The position numbers and the translations under genes are program-made. Shown in pieces: positions 50,421 to 61,889 of a DNA stretch of 64,000 nucleotides. Source of the stretch: Poecilobothrus nobilitatus (taxonomy: Eukaryota > Arthropoda > Insecta > Diptera > Dolichopodidae); NCBI GenBank assembly GCA_947095535.1, contig OX352774.1, forward strand, positions 40,750,496-40,814,495, in the 5' to 3' direction. Below the pieces are notes generated by a model that saw only the letters and a list, made by a program, of their open reading frames with translations, did not search any database and was not told the origin of the DNA. The number at the start of each line of letters is the position of its first letter. Positions within the stretch are counted from its first letter, which is position 1.

Positions 50421-51256
50421 CTTAACACAACTCAGGTCGAAGAGGTTCTCCTACATTTTGAAGGTACACTAAGAACATTGAGTCTAGAGTTTGAAGTTTA
50501 GCTCAGCCTTTTGATAGTAATTTGATATTAATTCTGGTTATAATAAGACCAAATTTATGTAATTTGTTATAATTTTTATATTTATTATTATTAGCAATTC
50601 AATTTACTTTATTTAATTTTTACATTTACTTAAATTTTAATGAATTTTTTTTTTTCAACCTCTTTTTTTTTGTACATTATTTTACTGAAGCTAATCTTAA
50701 TTTGAGAATTTGATGAATTTTAATTTTTGATGAATAAAACTTTAAATTTTATTAATTTAATATATAGTAAATTCAATTTGAATTGTGTATTATAAAAAAT
50801 GAGCTGTTAAATCAAGAAAAAAATAATTAAATGATGGTCAGTTTTAGTTCAAATAGCATTAGTCATTAAAATGGAAGTTTAAATTAGTTTTCCTAAAGGT
50901 AAATTAAATAATTTAAAATGTTGTTAAAAAACAATTAAGCACCAAAAAAAAACCTCATTTCGTTTTTATTCTTATTACATTTGGAAAACTAGTAAAACTT
51001 ATAACATTGTCATCATATATTTTCAAATTTGTTAATTTTTTGCTTTGTTACTTGGTGGTTATACTTTGAAATAAAATATTACTTGTATTACTTGTAAGCC
51101 CCTATGATATTTTATTGAATCAGAAAATTTGACAGAAAAATGATCAAGCTGATATTTAGACAGGTAATTAAATTTAATATGGTATTATCTACGCTATATG
51201 CAGCACTATCTAAGTTTATTAAATGTAAAGTGTAATTTAAATTATTTATTATTTAT
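50421..51256. other. AT-rich spacer
   Basis: The left end may still be non-LTR 3' UTR. The rest is simple. Confidence 0.6.
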
Positions 51257-52882
51257 TATACCCGTACGATAGGATCTAATAGGAAATTACTCCTCCGTTT
51301 GTAACACCTCGAAATAAGCGAGCTAGATATACCTTCAAAGGTATGGATCGGATCAGAAAAAAATTCTAATACGTTTGAGCCATGTCCGTCCGTCAGCACG
51401 CTAACTCAAAAACTAAGAAAGCTAGAATCTTGAAAATTTCCACAAAATATTCTGGAAGTAATTTGTAGGCTCCCTATTTTTTTTGGTTGAGTTTGGACCA
51501 AAACTTAGGGTAGCTCTCGAACACCTAACTTTTAGATCCCCATATTATTTTTGAAATAGAGCTATGAAATTTTAACTGCTGATAGATCTCACAAAAATAT
51601 TAATTTTATTTTTAATAACTTTTTTTTGTAGCCCTAGCCGTTACGGAGCTACAGCTTCCCAAAGGTTCAAAAAAGCTCTATATTTAAATTATTATAGACC
51701 AAGTTGTATAAGGTATATCTTCATTTTGAAAACGCCAAACGATTACTACTTTTATTAGCTTTAAAAGTATATATACAATAAATATATAGTTGTGGCATAC
51801 GGTGTCTTAATTTACCGTTATGCGAAACTCAAATTTTGGAAAATCCTTTAACCCTTCTATCTTCTAAACGGTTTAAGTTGAAAACTTTAAATTTTGACAG
51901 AAGTTAGATCTTTGAAAATAAGTATGAGTCATTTCAGAAATTTTTTTTGTATCACCTCCCGTTTAGGAGCTGTAAGGGGTCAAAAACTGATATTTTCTAT
52001 TTTTAAACACCTGTAACTTGAACACCTGTTAAAATTTTTTTGAAGCAATACACAAAAATTAAAGCATCAACATTATACTTTTATTTCTGTTAACAACTTT
52101 TTTTAATAATATAGGGTTACTTTATAATTGACGAAAGTGTTACTTGATTTTTTCAAATTTTCTAACAAATTTCTTCAACAAATTTTTTTGCATTTTGTTT
52201 TACTCGATAATTTGAAATTGTTGAGGATATAATGCGTAGTACAAAAAATTGTAAGTAAATAAACAACATAACAGTTGCTTGAAGAATTTTTATTTATATG
52301 ATGTTGATATACATACATACTTATATAATATCATGTTTATTTACATATCGTATATGTCACTGATGAATGAATGATAAGAGTATAGATGTATATTATATAG
52401 CACCGTATTTACATACATATATGTATTTTATTGTATACTTATATAAGAAATTATTCTATGAATGGAAATATTTTTAAAGAAATATTGCAATGTATGGCGA
52501 TATACTTATAACAATATAAATATACTATGTACGCATTAATATAATATAATATTTAAAATTATATTTACTATTTTGTACTTAGTAAATTTAATATACATTT
52601 ACCGATTAGTATTAAATGGTACTATAGAATATTTGAAAAAGTTTTGGATTGATAATCGTTATGTGGAAGGTTAAAATCTGCTTTTGAGGAATGTATAAAC
52701 ATATAGTTTGAATATATGTACAAGCCATAGTTCTAGAAATTATAAAATTCACCCAAATTATTTTAAAATACTAAAATATTAAAAAAATAATATTGTAAGC
52801 AGAGTGACAGGCTGTGAACATACTAACGGTTCGTACGGGTATCTAAGAGTTGACAAAGGCAACTGTATTCTTCCTCGTTTTT
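51257..52882 (+). mobile_element. HINE/INE-1-like element, subfamily A, copy 3
   Basis: Same family and orientation as the copies at 8942 and 27509. The 12-bp subterminal repeat is kept (51258-51269, 52831-52842), but the inner arm of the 5' palindrome is broken: CGGGTATA is replaced by CTAATAGG. Extra sequence of very roughly 60-90 bp lies near 52465-52545 relative to the other copies. It sits 1.5 kb upstream of the exon at 54430. Confidence 0.7.
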
Positions 52883-54429
52883 ATAGTAATATAAACAAAG
52901 TTTATGTTTTTGCATAACATTGTTTATTTTTGTTGACATTGACATCTTTTGACAGAAATTTTGATTCTAAACTATCTTGGAACCTTTTTTGATTTTGATA
53001 CCCAAATCTGCTAATGAATTAATACTCTTTATTTTTTTTTATTTTTAATTTTTTAACAATTTCATTTTATAATCTAATATAATTGATAAAAATATAATTA
53101 AATACTCTTTCAAAAATATTTGATAAAAAATTGATTTGTAAACGTTACTTTTAACAATAATAACCTTTAAAAATATCTGAAACATTGAATGAAAATTTAA
53201 ATAAAGTTGTTCGGCTTATTTTAATTTAACATAATTTTAAATTGTATAAGAAAATTTAAAGAAAAATTGTAATAAAAAGCATTAAATTAAAAAAACATTA
53301 AATTTTTAAAAAATTGTAATAAAAAAATGTGATAGTTTAGTTTATTTAATATTATACCCTAAATATATGCAATCATTTTTAATTGAAGTTTTTTCTTGGT
53401 TACTGTTTATGGTTTAATATCACTTATATTTTACCACAATGAGGAGTACATTACATAGACTTTCACACGTTATAGCTTATGAGCATATATTGGTTAGTTA
53501 GTAAAACCAATGTAATGAGAGTACTTCAATTACATACTTATTAGGTTTTAAATGGCCTATAAAACTTAGCCTATTATTTAAGTTAGAATTAATTAATATC
53601 TTAAAAACAATATACATAAAAATTATCAATTAATTTAAATGTTAGTAAAAAAAACTAAAAAAAAACTAAAAAAAAACTGTTTTTTTCGTAAATTTTTTCT
53701 ACGGTAAGCTAAATTTAAACGGCAAAGTTTTCTTTTAATTCTAAATAGTTTGATTTGAAGTGTTTAAATTATTAAACATAAAACAATGGAATATTTTTAT
53801 ACTCTTTTTAAATACTTGAAATTTGAATTATTAATTTGATTATACCTCAAACATATAGTAATATTACAGAAAGGTAGGTTAGGAAAACATTGCCAATAAA
53901 ATCATCAATATTTCCTTTTTAAGTTTTTGAGATTCTTCAATTAATTTACTTGTCTAGACGCGTTAATATTTTGTTTTCCTCAATTATACTTAAATACATA
54001 TAATTATTAAAATAATAACTAACCATTTACTATACGCACCTACCAAACCAACCACATTTTTTTTTTATTTTTAACTTTTTAACAAATTGATGAGCCTTCA
54101 ATCCAACAAAAATATAAATATGACACTCCTTCTGTAGTACTTCAAGATAACACTTAAGTAAATGTCATTAAAATTATTATATTTGTAACTATCCATATAG
54201 AAATTGCTAAAATAATATAATATTGGAATATAAAATTATGATCGTATGATATTAACATACTTTAAATGAAATATTAACCAATCCTTTTTTTTTTTTTAAT
54301 ATTAATTACAAAGTACAATTTTACTCTTCCAATATAAAATGAAACTACGAAAGAAAAAAACAAAACTGTTTTTTCCTTAAGTAATTTTAAATTAAAAATT
54401 AAATTTTTTTTCTGTTGTTTTCTTTTCAG
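52883..54429. other. Sequence directly upstream of the signal-peptide exon
   Basis: Searched for a first exon: ATGs at 53787 and 54339 open frames that close without a donor. I therefore see no local exon 1. AT-rich, otherwise featureless. Confidence 0.55.
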
Positions 54430-54629
54430 AATTCAATTCAAATATCATCATATATTCTAGTCTTATTAATAGCGTTATCAGAAGCGATACGAGTTGACTG
54501 GAATACTAATAAAGGTCCGATAGTTCCTCCTATACCAACACAACAACCTCGACCACAACCACCGTTTCGTGAACCAGCATCAGTATGGGAGGATCAAAGT
54601 GATGATATACCAAATCCAAATCCATATAG
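54430..54629 (+). CDS. Exon encoding signal peptide and Pro-rich segment
   Basis: The acceptor is a pyrimidine tract followed by TTTTCAG at 54423-54429. The exon runs 66 codons plus AG, and the donor AG|GTTTGT begins at 54630. It encodes the hydrophobic YILVLLIAL core, the SEA cleavage site, and a segment with PP and PRPQPP clusters and an acidic stretch WEDQSDD. The 81-bp intron that follows is the usual short insect intron. An open frame extends slightly upstream through the acceptor, but only from a TTG, so I do not treat it as a start. Confidence 0.82.
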
Positions 54630-56924
54630 GTTTGTACTATATATTGTATTGTAACACATACCTATGTGTTAATATTCTTTTGTTTTGTTATTATGTAATT
54701 TCATTAACAGATATGTTCTTCCACCACCATCAAGACCAAGACCACCTGTTGATAATTATTTGAGAGCACCCATTTATTCAATACCAAACATAGAACAACA
54801 AAAACCTAATTATGGACAAGTTATATCAAATCAAAATAACTATCAAAGTAATATAGTTCCTAGTTTAGGTGTTCAATATATACCGAATGTTGGTTATAAA
54901 TATAGTGCTGTTATTCCACAAAAATCATATTATTTACAACAAAATGATATTTATGATCATAAATATGAAAAACAAAATGGACGTTACAATGCAAAATTAA
55001 AAAAATATAAAGCATATGAAGATAAATTGAAATATACATCACAAAATTATGTAAGTTAATTTGAATTTAAATAAATTTGAAAGTTTTAATAGAGAATATA
55101 ATTAAAGACAATTCACGTTTTATGACTTTGTAGTTTGACAAAATTCCTTGTAGTTAATCCAATTCAATCCAATAGTTGTTTTGTTTTTTACTATATCTTT
55201 TCCTATATAGTTTTTTTCTATTCCTCGACAATTTGAATGGGTCGATTTAATTTCAAGCCGTATTTTTGTATTTCTTTTTCCTTTTCATTTTCCTCTAATT
55301 CCAAACTAAAGTTTTGTAAGCTCTTTCGACCCACCTTTTGGAATTTAATTAAGAAATTTCCTCCTGTCAAATAATACAACTTTTTAAGATTACTTAAATA
55401 AAAATAAAAATTGACAGTTTAAAATTGAGGTTTGTTTTTCTCAAAGTAAATGTTTGCATATCTAATAGATTCATTCATGTGATATATTCAATAACAATTT
55501 TATATCCTTATATGGATATGTGAACTTATATCCGAGATTTATGTTCAATATTATTGTCATTATTTTTATTATTACTCCTTTTTAGGAAAATAACTTGCCA
55601 TAATTCTAATTTATGTTAAAACACTAGCTTATGATGGTATGACTCTTAACTTTGTTCAATCAATAATCGTTTATATTATAAAAAGAGTTTTTTTTTTTTA
55701 ATTTAATTACAATTTAATATTGAATTTTAATGTTTAGTACATTTGCAGAAAAATTTTTGAAAAAATATGGTTCTGACTTTTTCTTGATTTATCTGCCCAT
55801 TTGCTTACAAAATGTTCATACAATTTGAAATAAAGAAATAAAGATATATAATTAAATCTAATAAAATTTATATACAAGATGTCAGAAATTTGAAAAGGTC
55901 ACAAAAAATGAGATAATATTGGAAGACGATATTGGAAAGAAGGTCTATTTTAAATGGTTTCAGAGATAACAGTGTTGAAAATTTTTCGTATACTGTATTT
56001 TTTGTATCATATGGGGAAAAAATTGTTTAATAAAATTTCAATGAAGCCGAAGGTAATATTTAATTTTTTCAAAATTAGGAAAACATTCGATAGAAATGAT
56101 GATAATATAAATTAAAGCTATAATTTTGGTAAGTTAGAAAATGGGCGAAAATATTATTTTGTTCATAAAAATTTAACAACACCACCTTTTGAAACGTTCT
56201 CATGGAAACCGTTAAGAATGGAAAAAACCTCCGAAATATTTGTTTTCTTTTTTCGACCTTCTCTATCACATCTTTTCTTCATAATCTTCGACTTTCGAAT
56301 ACCCTGAATAGTTTAAAAACTAACAAAATATATCTTCTTCTGATAATAAAAAAGAAAAAATTAAAAATTTCAATTATCTTTCAGTCGACCATTTTTTATT
56401 TAAATATTTAAAATGATTAATAAGACCATTTTATTACCATTTTTTATTTATTATTACCCATTCTTTTTTTATTTATATAATAGCAACAACAACAATTACC
56501 ACAAACAAATCAATATCAATTTGCTGTTCAACCACAACAAAAATTACCATTTTTACAAGCCCCTCAACCATTTAGATTAACAACAAATATTCATCAACAA
56601 CAACAACTGCCACTTCAACAAAATCCAATACCATTTAACAGTCAATCAAATAATTCAAAACAACAAAAACAAATAAATAATGGAAAACGTGATCTTAAAC
56701 AACAATGGAATCAACAACAACAACAACAACAAAATTGGCAACAATCTTATACAACACAATATCAAAAAAATCTTGCACAAACTGCACCACAAACATTTTT
56801 TAATCCAACACAACAAACATTTCCTGATCAACAAACAGTTAAAACTTCATCAATAACAACAACATCATCAACTGCTGCACAAAAACAAAATTTAAGAAAT
56901 GATGTAAATAGTAAACAAAGTTAA
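54430..56924 (+). CDS. Secreted Pro/Tyr/Gln-rich protein gene, three exons seen, start codon upstream
   Basis: Exons 54430-54629, 54711-55050 and 56484-56924 join in one frame (phases 2 then 0) into 326 codons ending TAA. Counting from the first visible codon, residues 8-16 are a hydrophobic core followed by SEA at 17-19, a good signal-peptide cleavage site. Residues 30-80 are Pro-rich, 83-180 are rich in Tyr, Asn and Lys (including GVQYIPNVGYKYSAVIP at 120-136), and 181-326 are Gln/Asn/Thr-rich with a run of seven Gln at 257-263. There are no Cys residues and no catalytic motif. Such composition is typical of extracellular structural proteins (cuticle, eggshell, silk-like matrix), but I do not recognise the family, so function is unassigned. 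A GKR at 247-249 could be a processing site. No ATG opens exon 54430, so the initiator lies in an earlier exon. The splice sites, codon-level low complexity and polyadenylation signal make it a real gene. Confidence 0.85.
54630..54710 (+). other. Intron 2, 81 bp
   Basis: Bounded by GTTTGT and AACAG. It splits an Arg codon after the second base. It contains an in-frame stop, so retaining it would end the protein shortly after residue 67. Confidence 0.82.
54711..55050 (+). CDS. Exon encoding Tyr/Lys-rich middle segment
   Basis: It begins after TTAACAG at 54704-54710; the first base completes an Arg codon split across the intron, giving R-YVLPPPS. It runs 113 further codons to QNY and a strong donor TAT|GTAAGT at 55051. 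Tyr recurs every few residues in the second half and Lys clusters near residues 151-174. If the donor is not used, translation stops after two extra codons (GTA AGT TAA), so retaining intron 3 would make a short form of 182 residues without the Gln-rich tail. Confidence 0.85.
55051..56483 (+). other. Intron 3, about 1.43 kb
   Basis: Bounded by GTAAGT and ATAG. It is phase 0 and AT-rich. It holds two short overlapping frames on opposite strands at 56075-56411 that look like chance. No repeat family was recognised inside it. Confidence 0.8.
56484..56924 (+). CDS. Last exon, Gln-rich C-terminal tail and stop
   Basis: The acceptor TATAATAG ends at 56483. It opens with four CAA codons and continues 146 codons to TAA at 56922-56924. 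Gln is almost always CAA, including runs of four and seven. The frame contains no ATG, so it is invisible to start-dependent ORF finding, yet it stays open for 441 bp in ~75% AT DNA and is compositionally continuous with the preceding exons. The last 30 residues are Thr/Ser-rich. Confidence 0.82.
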   Translation, partial: QQQQLPQTNQYQFAVQPQQKLPFLQAPQPFRLTTNIHQQQQLPLQQNPIPFNSQSNNSKQQKQINNGKRDLKQQWNQQQQQQQNWQQSYTTQYQKNLAQTAPQTFFNPTQQTFPDQQTVKTSSITTTSSTAAQKQNLRNDVNSKQS

Positions 56925-57232
56925 AAATTTTAAATGTTGAATTAAAAAAAAAATTATTTTTTTTTCATTGTTTGCTTGTTTTTAATGTGTATTTTTTCTC
57001 GAATTGGCCATAAAATCCATGTTGTGCATTTTTGTAAAAAAAAAAAAAAATTCTTTTTTGTTTTCTTTTTCTAATAATTTCGTTCGAGTAAAAGAATTTT
57101 TTTTTTTTGTCTAAAAAAAATTTTTTCCTTCTTAATGTCTTAACTTGAAACATTTCCTTATTACTTATATATATTTAATCTTCAGTCTTGCTAAAGATCG
57201 TTCTAATGAATATGTTTGTAATTATAATTGTA

Positions 57233-57250
57233 AATAAAATAAAATAAATT
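57233..57250 (+). terminator. Polyadenylation signal cluster
   Basis: Overlapping AATAAA hexamers start at 57233, about 310 bp after the stop, followed by a T-rich stretch near 57300-57312. This fits the 3' end of the secreted-protein gene, but AATAAA is common by chance in DNA this AT-rich. Confidence 0.5.
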
Positions 57251-57254
57251 AAAA

Positions 57255-58493
57255 ATAAAAATAAAAAATAAATAAAAAAATTGAATAAATTAAATTTAAT
57301 GTTGTTTTTTTATTTCAAAATTAAAATTTTCTTAACAAAGGTCAAAGGTTTAAATATTTAACGACATCTTCAGATTTTTATAAAGAATATAAAATGGGTA
57401 TTTGATTTTGTATTTTCTAAAATATTTTACCTCCGTACAACTATTAGACCTTATTTTTTCCTAATTTTTCATATAGAAAATTATAGGTTCAAAGTAAATA
57501 TTGAACTTCGGTGAGGGCCCCGAATGGTGAAGAAGCCACTAACGGCATAATATCAAATTTTGAAATATTGATACAAAATCCAAATTAATGCAAAAATCTT
57601 TTGCATCACTTTAGAGTATAAATCGATATAGTGTTCACTTCATTAGGTGCAGGTTGACTTTGTCGGAAGAAAGTGAAATATTTTAAAAATATTTTTATAT
57701 AACATTAATTTTAATTTGTTTATTCTTCTTTGGTTACTGTTAATTTTTCTAAAATAGGGTCAACAATTTTCCAAGCTGCTTTCTAGTTCTAAGTTTTAGC
57801 CAATAGTATTGTGGTTTTATACAACATTAAAACTTAAAAATATTTGTGATACTTATTATGTTCATAGAAAATTTAGCAAAAAAAAAATATAAACTTTTTT
57901 AGAGATCACAAAGATTTTATTGGATTTTTGTAATACTAACAATTAATTTGCTTAAAAACCAATTATCGAAATATTGATGATTTGCTATCCAACTCTATGA
58001 AATGAAGTTTTTTGTTTTTATAGGTAAAAGTCAACATTTTATTATTCTTTTCAAAATTTAGGCACGCATTTTACAGTTGGATACAAAATCAATCAGAAAA
58101 TTCGTTTAGCAAGTATTTTTCGAAAAAATCAAACAATTTTTGAATTTAATTAATTTTTGTAACATTTGTTAATGCTTTTTTAGATTTAATACTCTATTTT
58201 CAGCAATTTGAATAGGAAACCTGTCTGGAGTTTACTATTTTGTCTATATTTTTATTGAGCAAAATTTGAATAAAATTTGACCAAGTAGCTTTGCGATATT
58301 AAAGTCCAAAATTACAGAATTATGTATTTTCATAAAAAAAAATACACGCTTTCTTAAAATTTTGAAGGTTTCAAATATGTTTAAATATTTTAATAAATTT
58401 TTTATTTAAAATTAATTCAATATACAAAAATTTGTTTGGCTCTGTAAGTTATTTCGTTTTTGAAACATTCTCTGTTAAAGACAACACTATACC
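57255..58493. other. Downstream intergenic sequence
   Basis: Moderately complex patches near 57500-57670 without a frame. An isolated CAGTTGGATACAAAATCA at 58076 resembles the 47745-48195 repeat. Confidence 0.55.
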
Positions 58494-58668
58494 AGGGCCC
58501 TCGATGAGTTAATGACCGTATAAAATGTTTACAGTGCACCGAGAGAATCTAGATTCGAATACCACGCATGTGGTAAGAATAATTCTATCTTACAATAATT
58601 ACAGCGACACCTCGAATGGAAAGGGTATGTAATTTTCTTGCCCCATTTATGTAGCAGGGGAATAAACT
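58494..58668 (+). mobile_element. SINE-1, diverged copy
   Basis: CCAGGGCCCTCGATGAGTTA opens the head, the B box is GATTCGAATACC, and the TTACA..ATTACAGCGACACC and TATGTAATTTTCTTG tail blocks follow, with an A-rich end. Imperfect similarity between ACAACACTATACCA on the left and ACAATTCTACCA on the right may be a decayed target duplication. Confidence 0.7.
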
Positions 58669-60950
58669 AAAAGAAAAACAAACAATTCTACCAATTTGAT
58701 ACAATTTCTAGGCTATACTTTTATATTAGCTATTATATACTTCCGCTTCAATACTCGTATTAAAAATTCGCAGTGTTGCCACAGTTGTATATTGAAGATA
58801 ATTAAGTACATATCTTAATTGTATAAACGACAATTTTTGGTAAGTTAAAATATCTTTTTTTATATTATTATGGCAATTCTTTTAATATTTAATAAGAGCT
58901 TGTATTCTAATTTCTTAGTTGATTACAAAATATCTAAGAAAAACCTATATTAACACTTTTTTGATTAATATTCTTATAATTCCATGTAACTTTATATATA
59001 ATTATTGATGATTGTTTGTGTCTAATGTCCAGATTGATTTTTTTTTTTACTCAAATCCATCAAAAATACAAGACAGATTGAAAAAAACCAATTTTACTAA
59101 ATAATAGGTATGTAATATGTATATTCAATTTTAGATTGTTAATTTAAAATAGCAATAAACAAAACCTTAGGGTAAATTTAAAATAATTATATACTCGCAT
59201 ATACATACTTATACTGTACCGTAACATAAGAATATTACATTCCATTAATTAATTTGTAATATAAACCATATCTCAAATAAGATATATAATTTTATATCTT
59301 ATATATCTTATTTAAGAGAGAGAGAGTCTTATTTTATAAAACTATTATGTAATTATATTAGATTTAATTTAAATTAACTAAAAATAAAATATTAATTGGA
59401 AGAAAAACTTATTATTAAAAATATTAAACAAATATTATACCGTTACACATTTTTAAACAAATAATAATAAATAATTGAAATCTTTGAAAAAAAATATATA
59501 TAATTTTATATATTATAAGTTAACAATATAATATCAGATAATAATAAATTGATTACAATCGATTGCCGTGAGTTATATAAATATTATGATTAAATTTATT
59601 TATTTTATTTTTATTTGAGTTTTTATTAACCATAACTGTTAAATAAAAACTAAATTTTCAATATAGAATGTCATAAAATTACAAAATTGACAGTACTACA
59701 TAACGATTTTTTTTTATATTCACTAAAATTATGAAGAATCGATTCAGCTTTTGTCCTGTAATCGATTTTCATTCAAGGTATCAATATATCAAAATTTCAA
59801 ATTTTTTATTTTTGATGGTCATCAATTGTAGATATTGAAATAAAAAAGAAAGGTGTAATAGGAAAATGAATATGATAGATGAATAAACTAGAGAAATGTA
59901 AAGTATAATAATAATTAATAATCAAATATAAACAGAAATAAAAATTAAATACAAAATATGTATATAACTAAATGTGAGCATTCCAGTTTGCCTAAAACCA
60001 GTTCGCAAAAAGACATTTAGCCTAATTCTATATGTCATAATTCCAACTGTCATGACATTTCATGTAATTCCAACTGTCATATAGACCCAACTAAATAAAT
60101 AAAATTATAATGATATTACTTCTAAAAAATATTTCTCTAGTTGTCAAGGCTATTCGTAAGCGTCTAAGCGATATTCTAATTTTTATTCAATATATAAAAT
60201 AAAAATGAAAAATTAGTTGAAAATGTGAATTTAAGCATTCTTGAGTTATAATTTTATATAACGAAATAGGAGTACCTACACATTTGTAAAAGTAGGTTTT
60301 AAAATTTTATTTTCATTTTAAAAAAAATCTCAAAATATATAGTTTTCACGAATGCAATACTTTACTTATAATTATAGTATTACAGATATATATAATTATA
60401 GTATACAGTATACAGTACAGATACAGTAGATAATAAAATTTATGGTTAGTGATATTTGAGAATCATTATTATTAAATTTATTTTTATTTGCAAATTTAAT
60501 TATATTTATTGATTTTTATTTATTCAATTAAGTATCTTGAATTAAATAAATTTTTAATAATTTAAACTAACAACACTTTCATTAAAAAACAATTCTAACA
60601 AAACAATTCTATTAAAAAATTGCTAAGTAATGTATTGATAGTAGGTACATATAATTAATATTGAATAAGAATAAGCCAGTTATTAAAATTAATGTAAATA
60701 ATTGATTTATTCCAGGGAAAATTCCTTTAAAATGTGACAGAAATGCATGCAGTGTATATGTGATATATGGTAAATTCAAAACAATACTTCTATGTGCTTA
60801 TGCAGTATAAAGTTGCTTTAGATGGCTCTTAAAATTATATGTATTAGATTAGATGACCACAAAAACCCACATTATTCTGCAAATACTGCTGTAATCGTTA
60901 GATCACACAAATAATATATAATATGTATGATGTATATTAAACTGTTTGTC
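58669..60950. other. AT-rich spacer
   Basis: Hairpin at 59275-59313 and ACAGTATACAGTACAGATAC wording near 60404-60425. No gene. Confidence 0.65.
59275..59313. repeat. Perfect 15-bp hairpin
   Basis: AAATAAGATATATAA (59275-59289) pairs with TTATATATCTTATTT (59299-59313) across a 9-base loop, followed by an AGAGAGAGAG run. Confidence 0.8.
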
Positions 60951-60953
60951 TTA

Positions 60954-61489
60954 TGGTGAATTCGTTTTTCGAAAATAAATTCTGGTTATAAAATATAAAA
61001 TTTTCACAGTTTTGTCTTGAAGCTGTACAGTTCCGCACCCTGTAAATATATAAACGACAAATTAATGTTAAAAATCGCGTCATCGGATCAATATGACAAT
61101 GTATCGAAAAGATGCGATTTAACAAAATGTGTTCCACAAATTGTTACTGCAATATCTTCCATTATTAATTTTTATTATTTATATCGTTTGTCCACTCTTA
61201 TTTATTAGTATTACTTGTCACCTTACCTACTTGAATTAATAATGATTGACATTTTGTTATTTTGTTTGTGTTTTTTCTTTTATTATATTGCCTGATTGTT
61301 CAGAGCAAAATTGTGAACCGTCGAACATTTAATTGCAAAAAATGTTACATTTAGAGGCATTTTTTTTTTAGAAACGAACACGAATTTATTTTCAGTTCAA
61401 CATTTCTTCAAGAAACGAACGCAAAAAATGTTGTCTTGTCCAAAAAGTGCGGAGTGCACATAACATTTTTTTAAGAAACGAATTCGCCA
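60954..61489. mobile_element. Probable MITE with TTA duplication
   Basis: Ends are TGGTGAATTCGTTT (60954-60967) and AAACGAATTCGCCA (61476-61489), inverted repeats with one mismatch. TTA flanks both sides (60951-60953, 61490-61492). The 536-bp interior has three AAGAAACGAA-type motifs near the right end. The TTA duplication fits PIF/Harbinger. Small frames at 60937-61208 overlap on both strands and are chance. Confidence 0.55.
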
Positions 61490-61492
61490 TTA

Positions 61493-61889
61493 AATAATTG
61501 AAGAAAGAGTCTAAGTAAAAGTCATTTTAGTCTAAGTAACTTAACATAATTTTTAAATAAATTTCAAATTCATAATTCAAATTGTTACAAAAACAATTTC
61601 GAATATTTTACCAAAAATCTTTTCGATTACTTAAAATAGAATCCTTTGTTGTAATTAAAATTATATTAATGTTTAGATATTATAAAATAACTAACTTAGA
61701 ACTAAAGAAAGCTTACAAAATCACACTCTTTTAAAGATATATTTAAAGTTCATATTTATGCCTCAAGAATAACTTTTTTATCATTTAAATATTCAATAAA
61801 TTAACAACTAATTTTGAAATCAATTTGTTTTCTCCATGATTCATCTTGGGAAAAAAAGTTAATATATAAATTTTACTTTTTAAAGAAAT
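61493..61889. other. Short spacer between MITE and HINE
   Basis: AT-rich, no feature. Confidence 0.65.

Larger units (their letters stand above)
35228..54429 (+). other. Putative long first intron, filled with repeats
   Basis: If the exon at 35201-35227 is correct, this ~19.2 kb stretch is intron 1. It contains non-LTR scraps (35594, 50075), HINE copies (38648, 41050, 46524, 51257), a SINE-1 (48620) and a SINE-2 (45050). I saw no convincing coding exon inside it. Confidence 0.3.

Noticed and set aside
57521..57545. GAGGGCCCCGAATGG, similar to a SINE-1 start
   Set aside because: No A box, B box or tail blocks follow in either direction.
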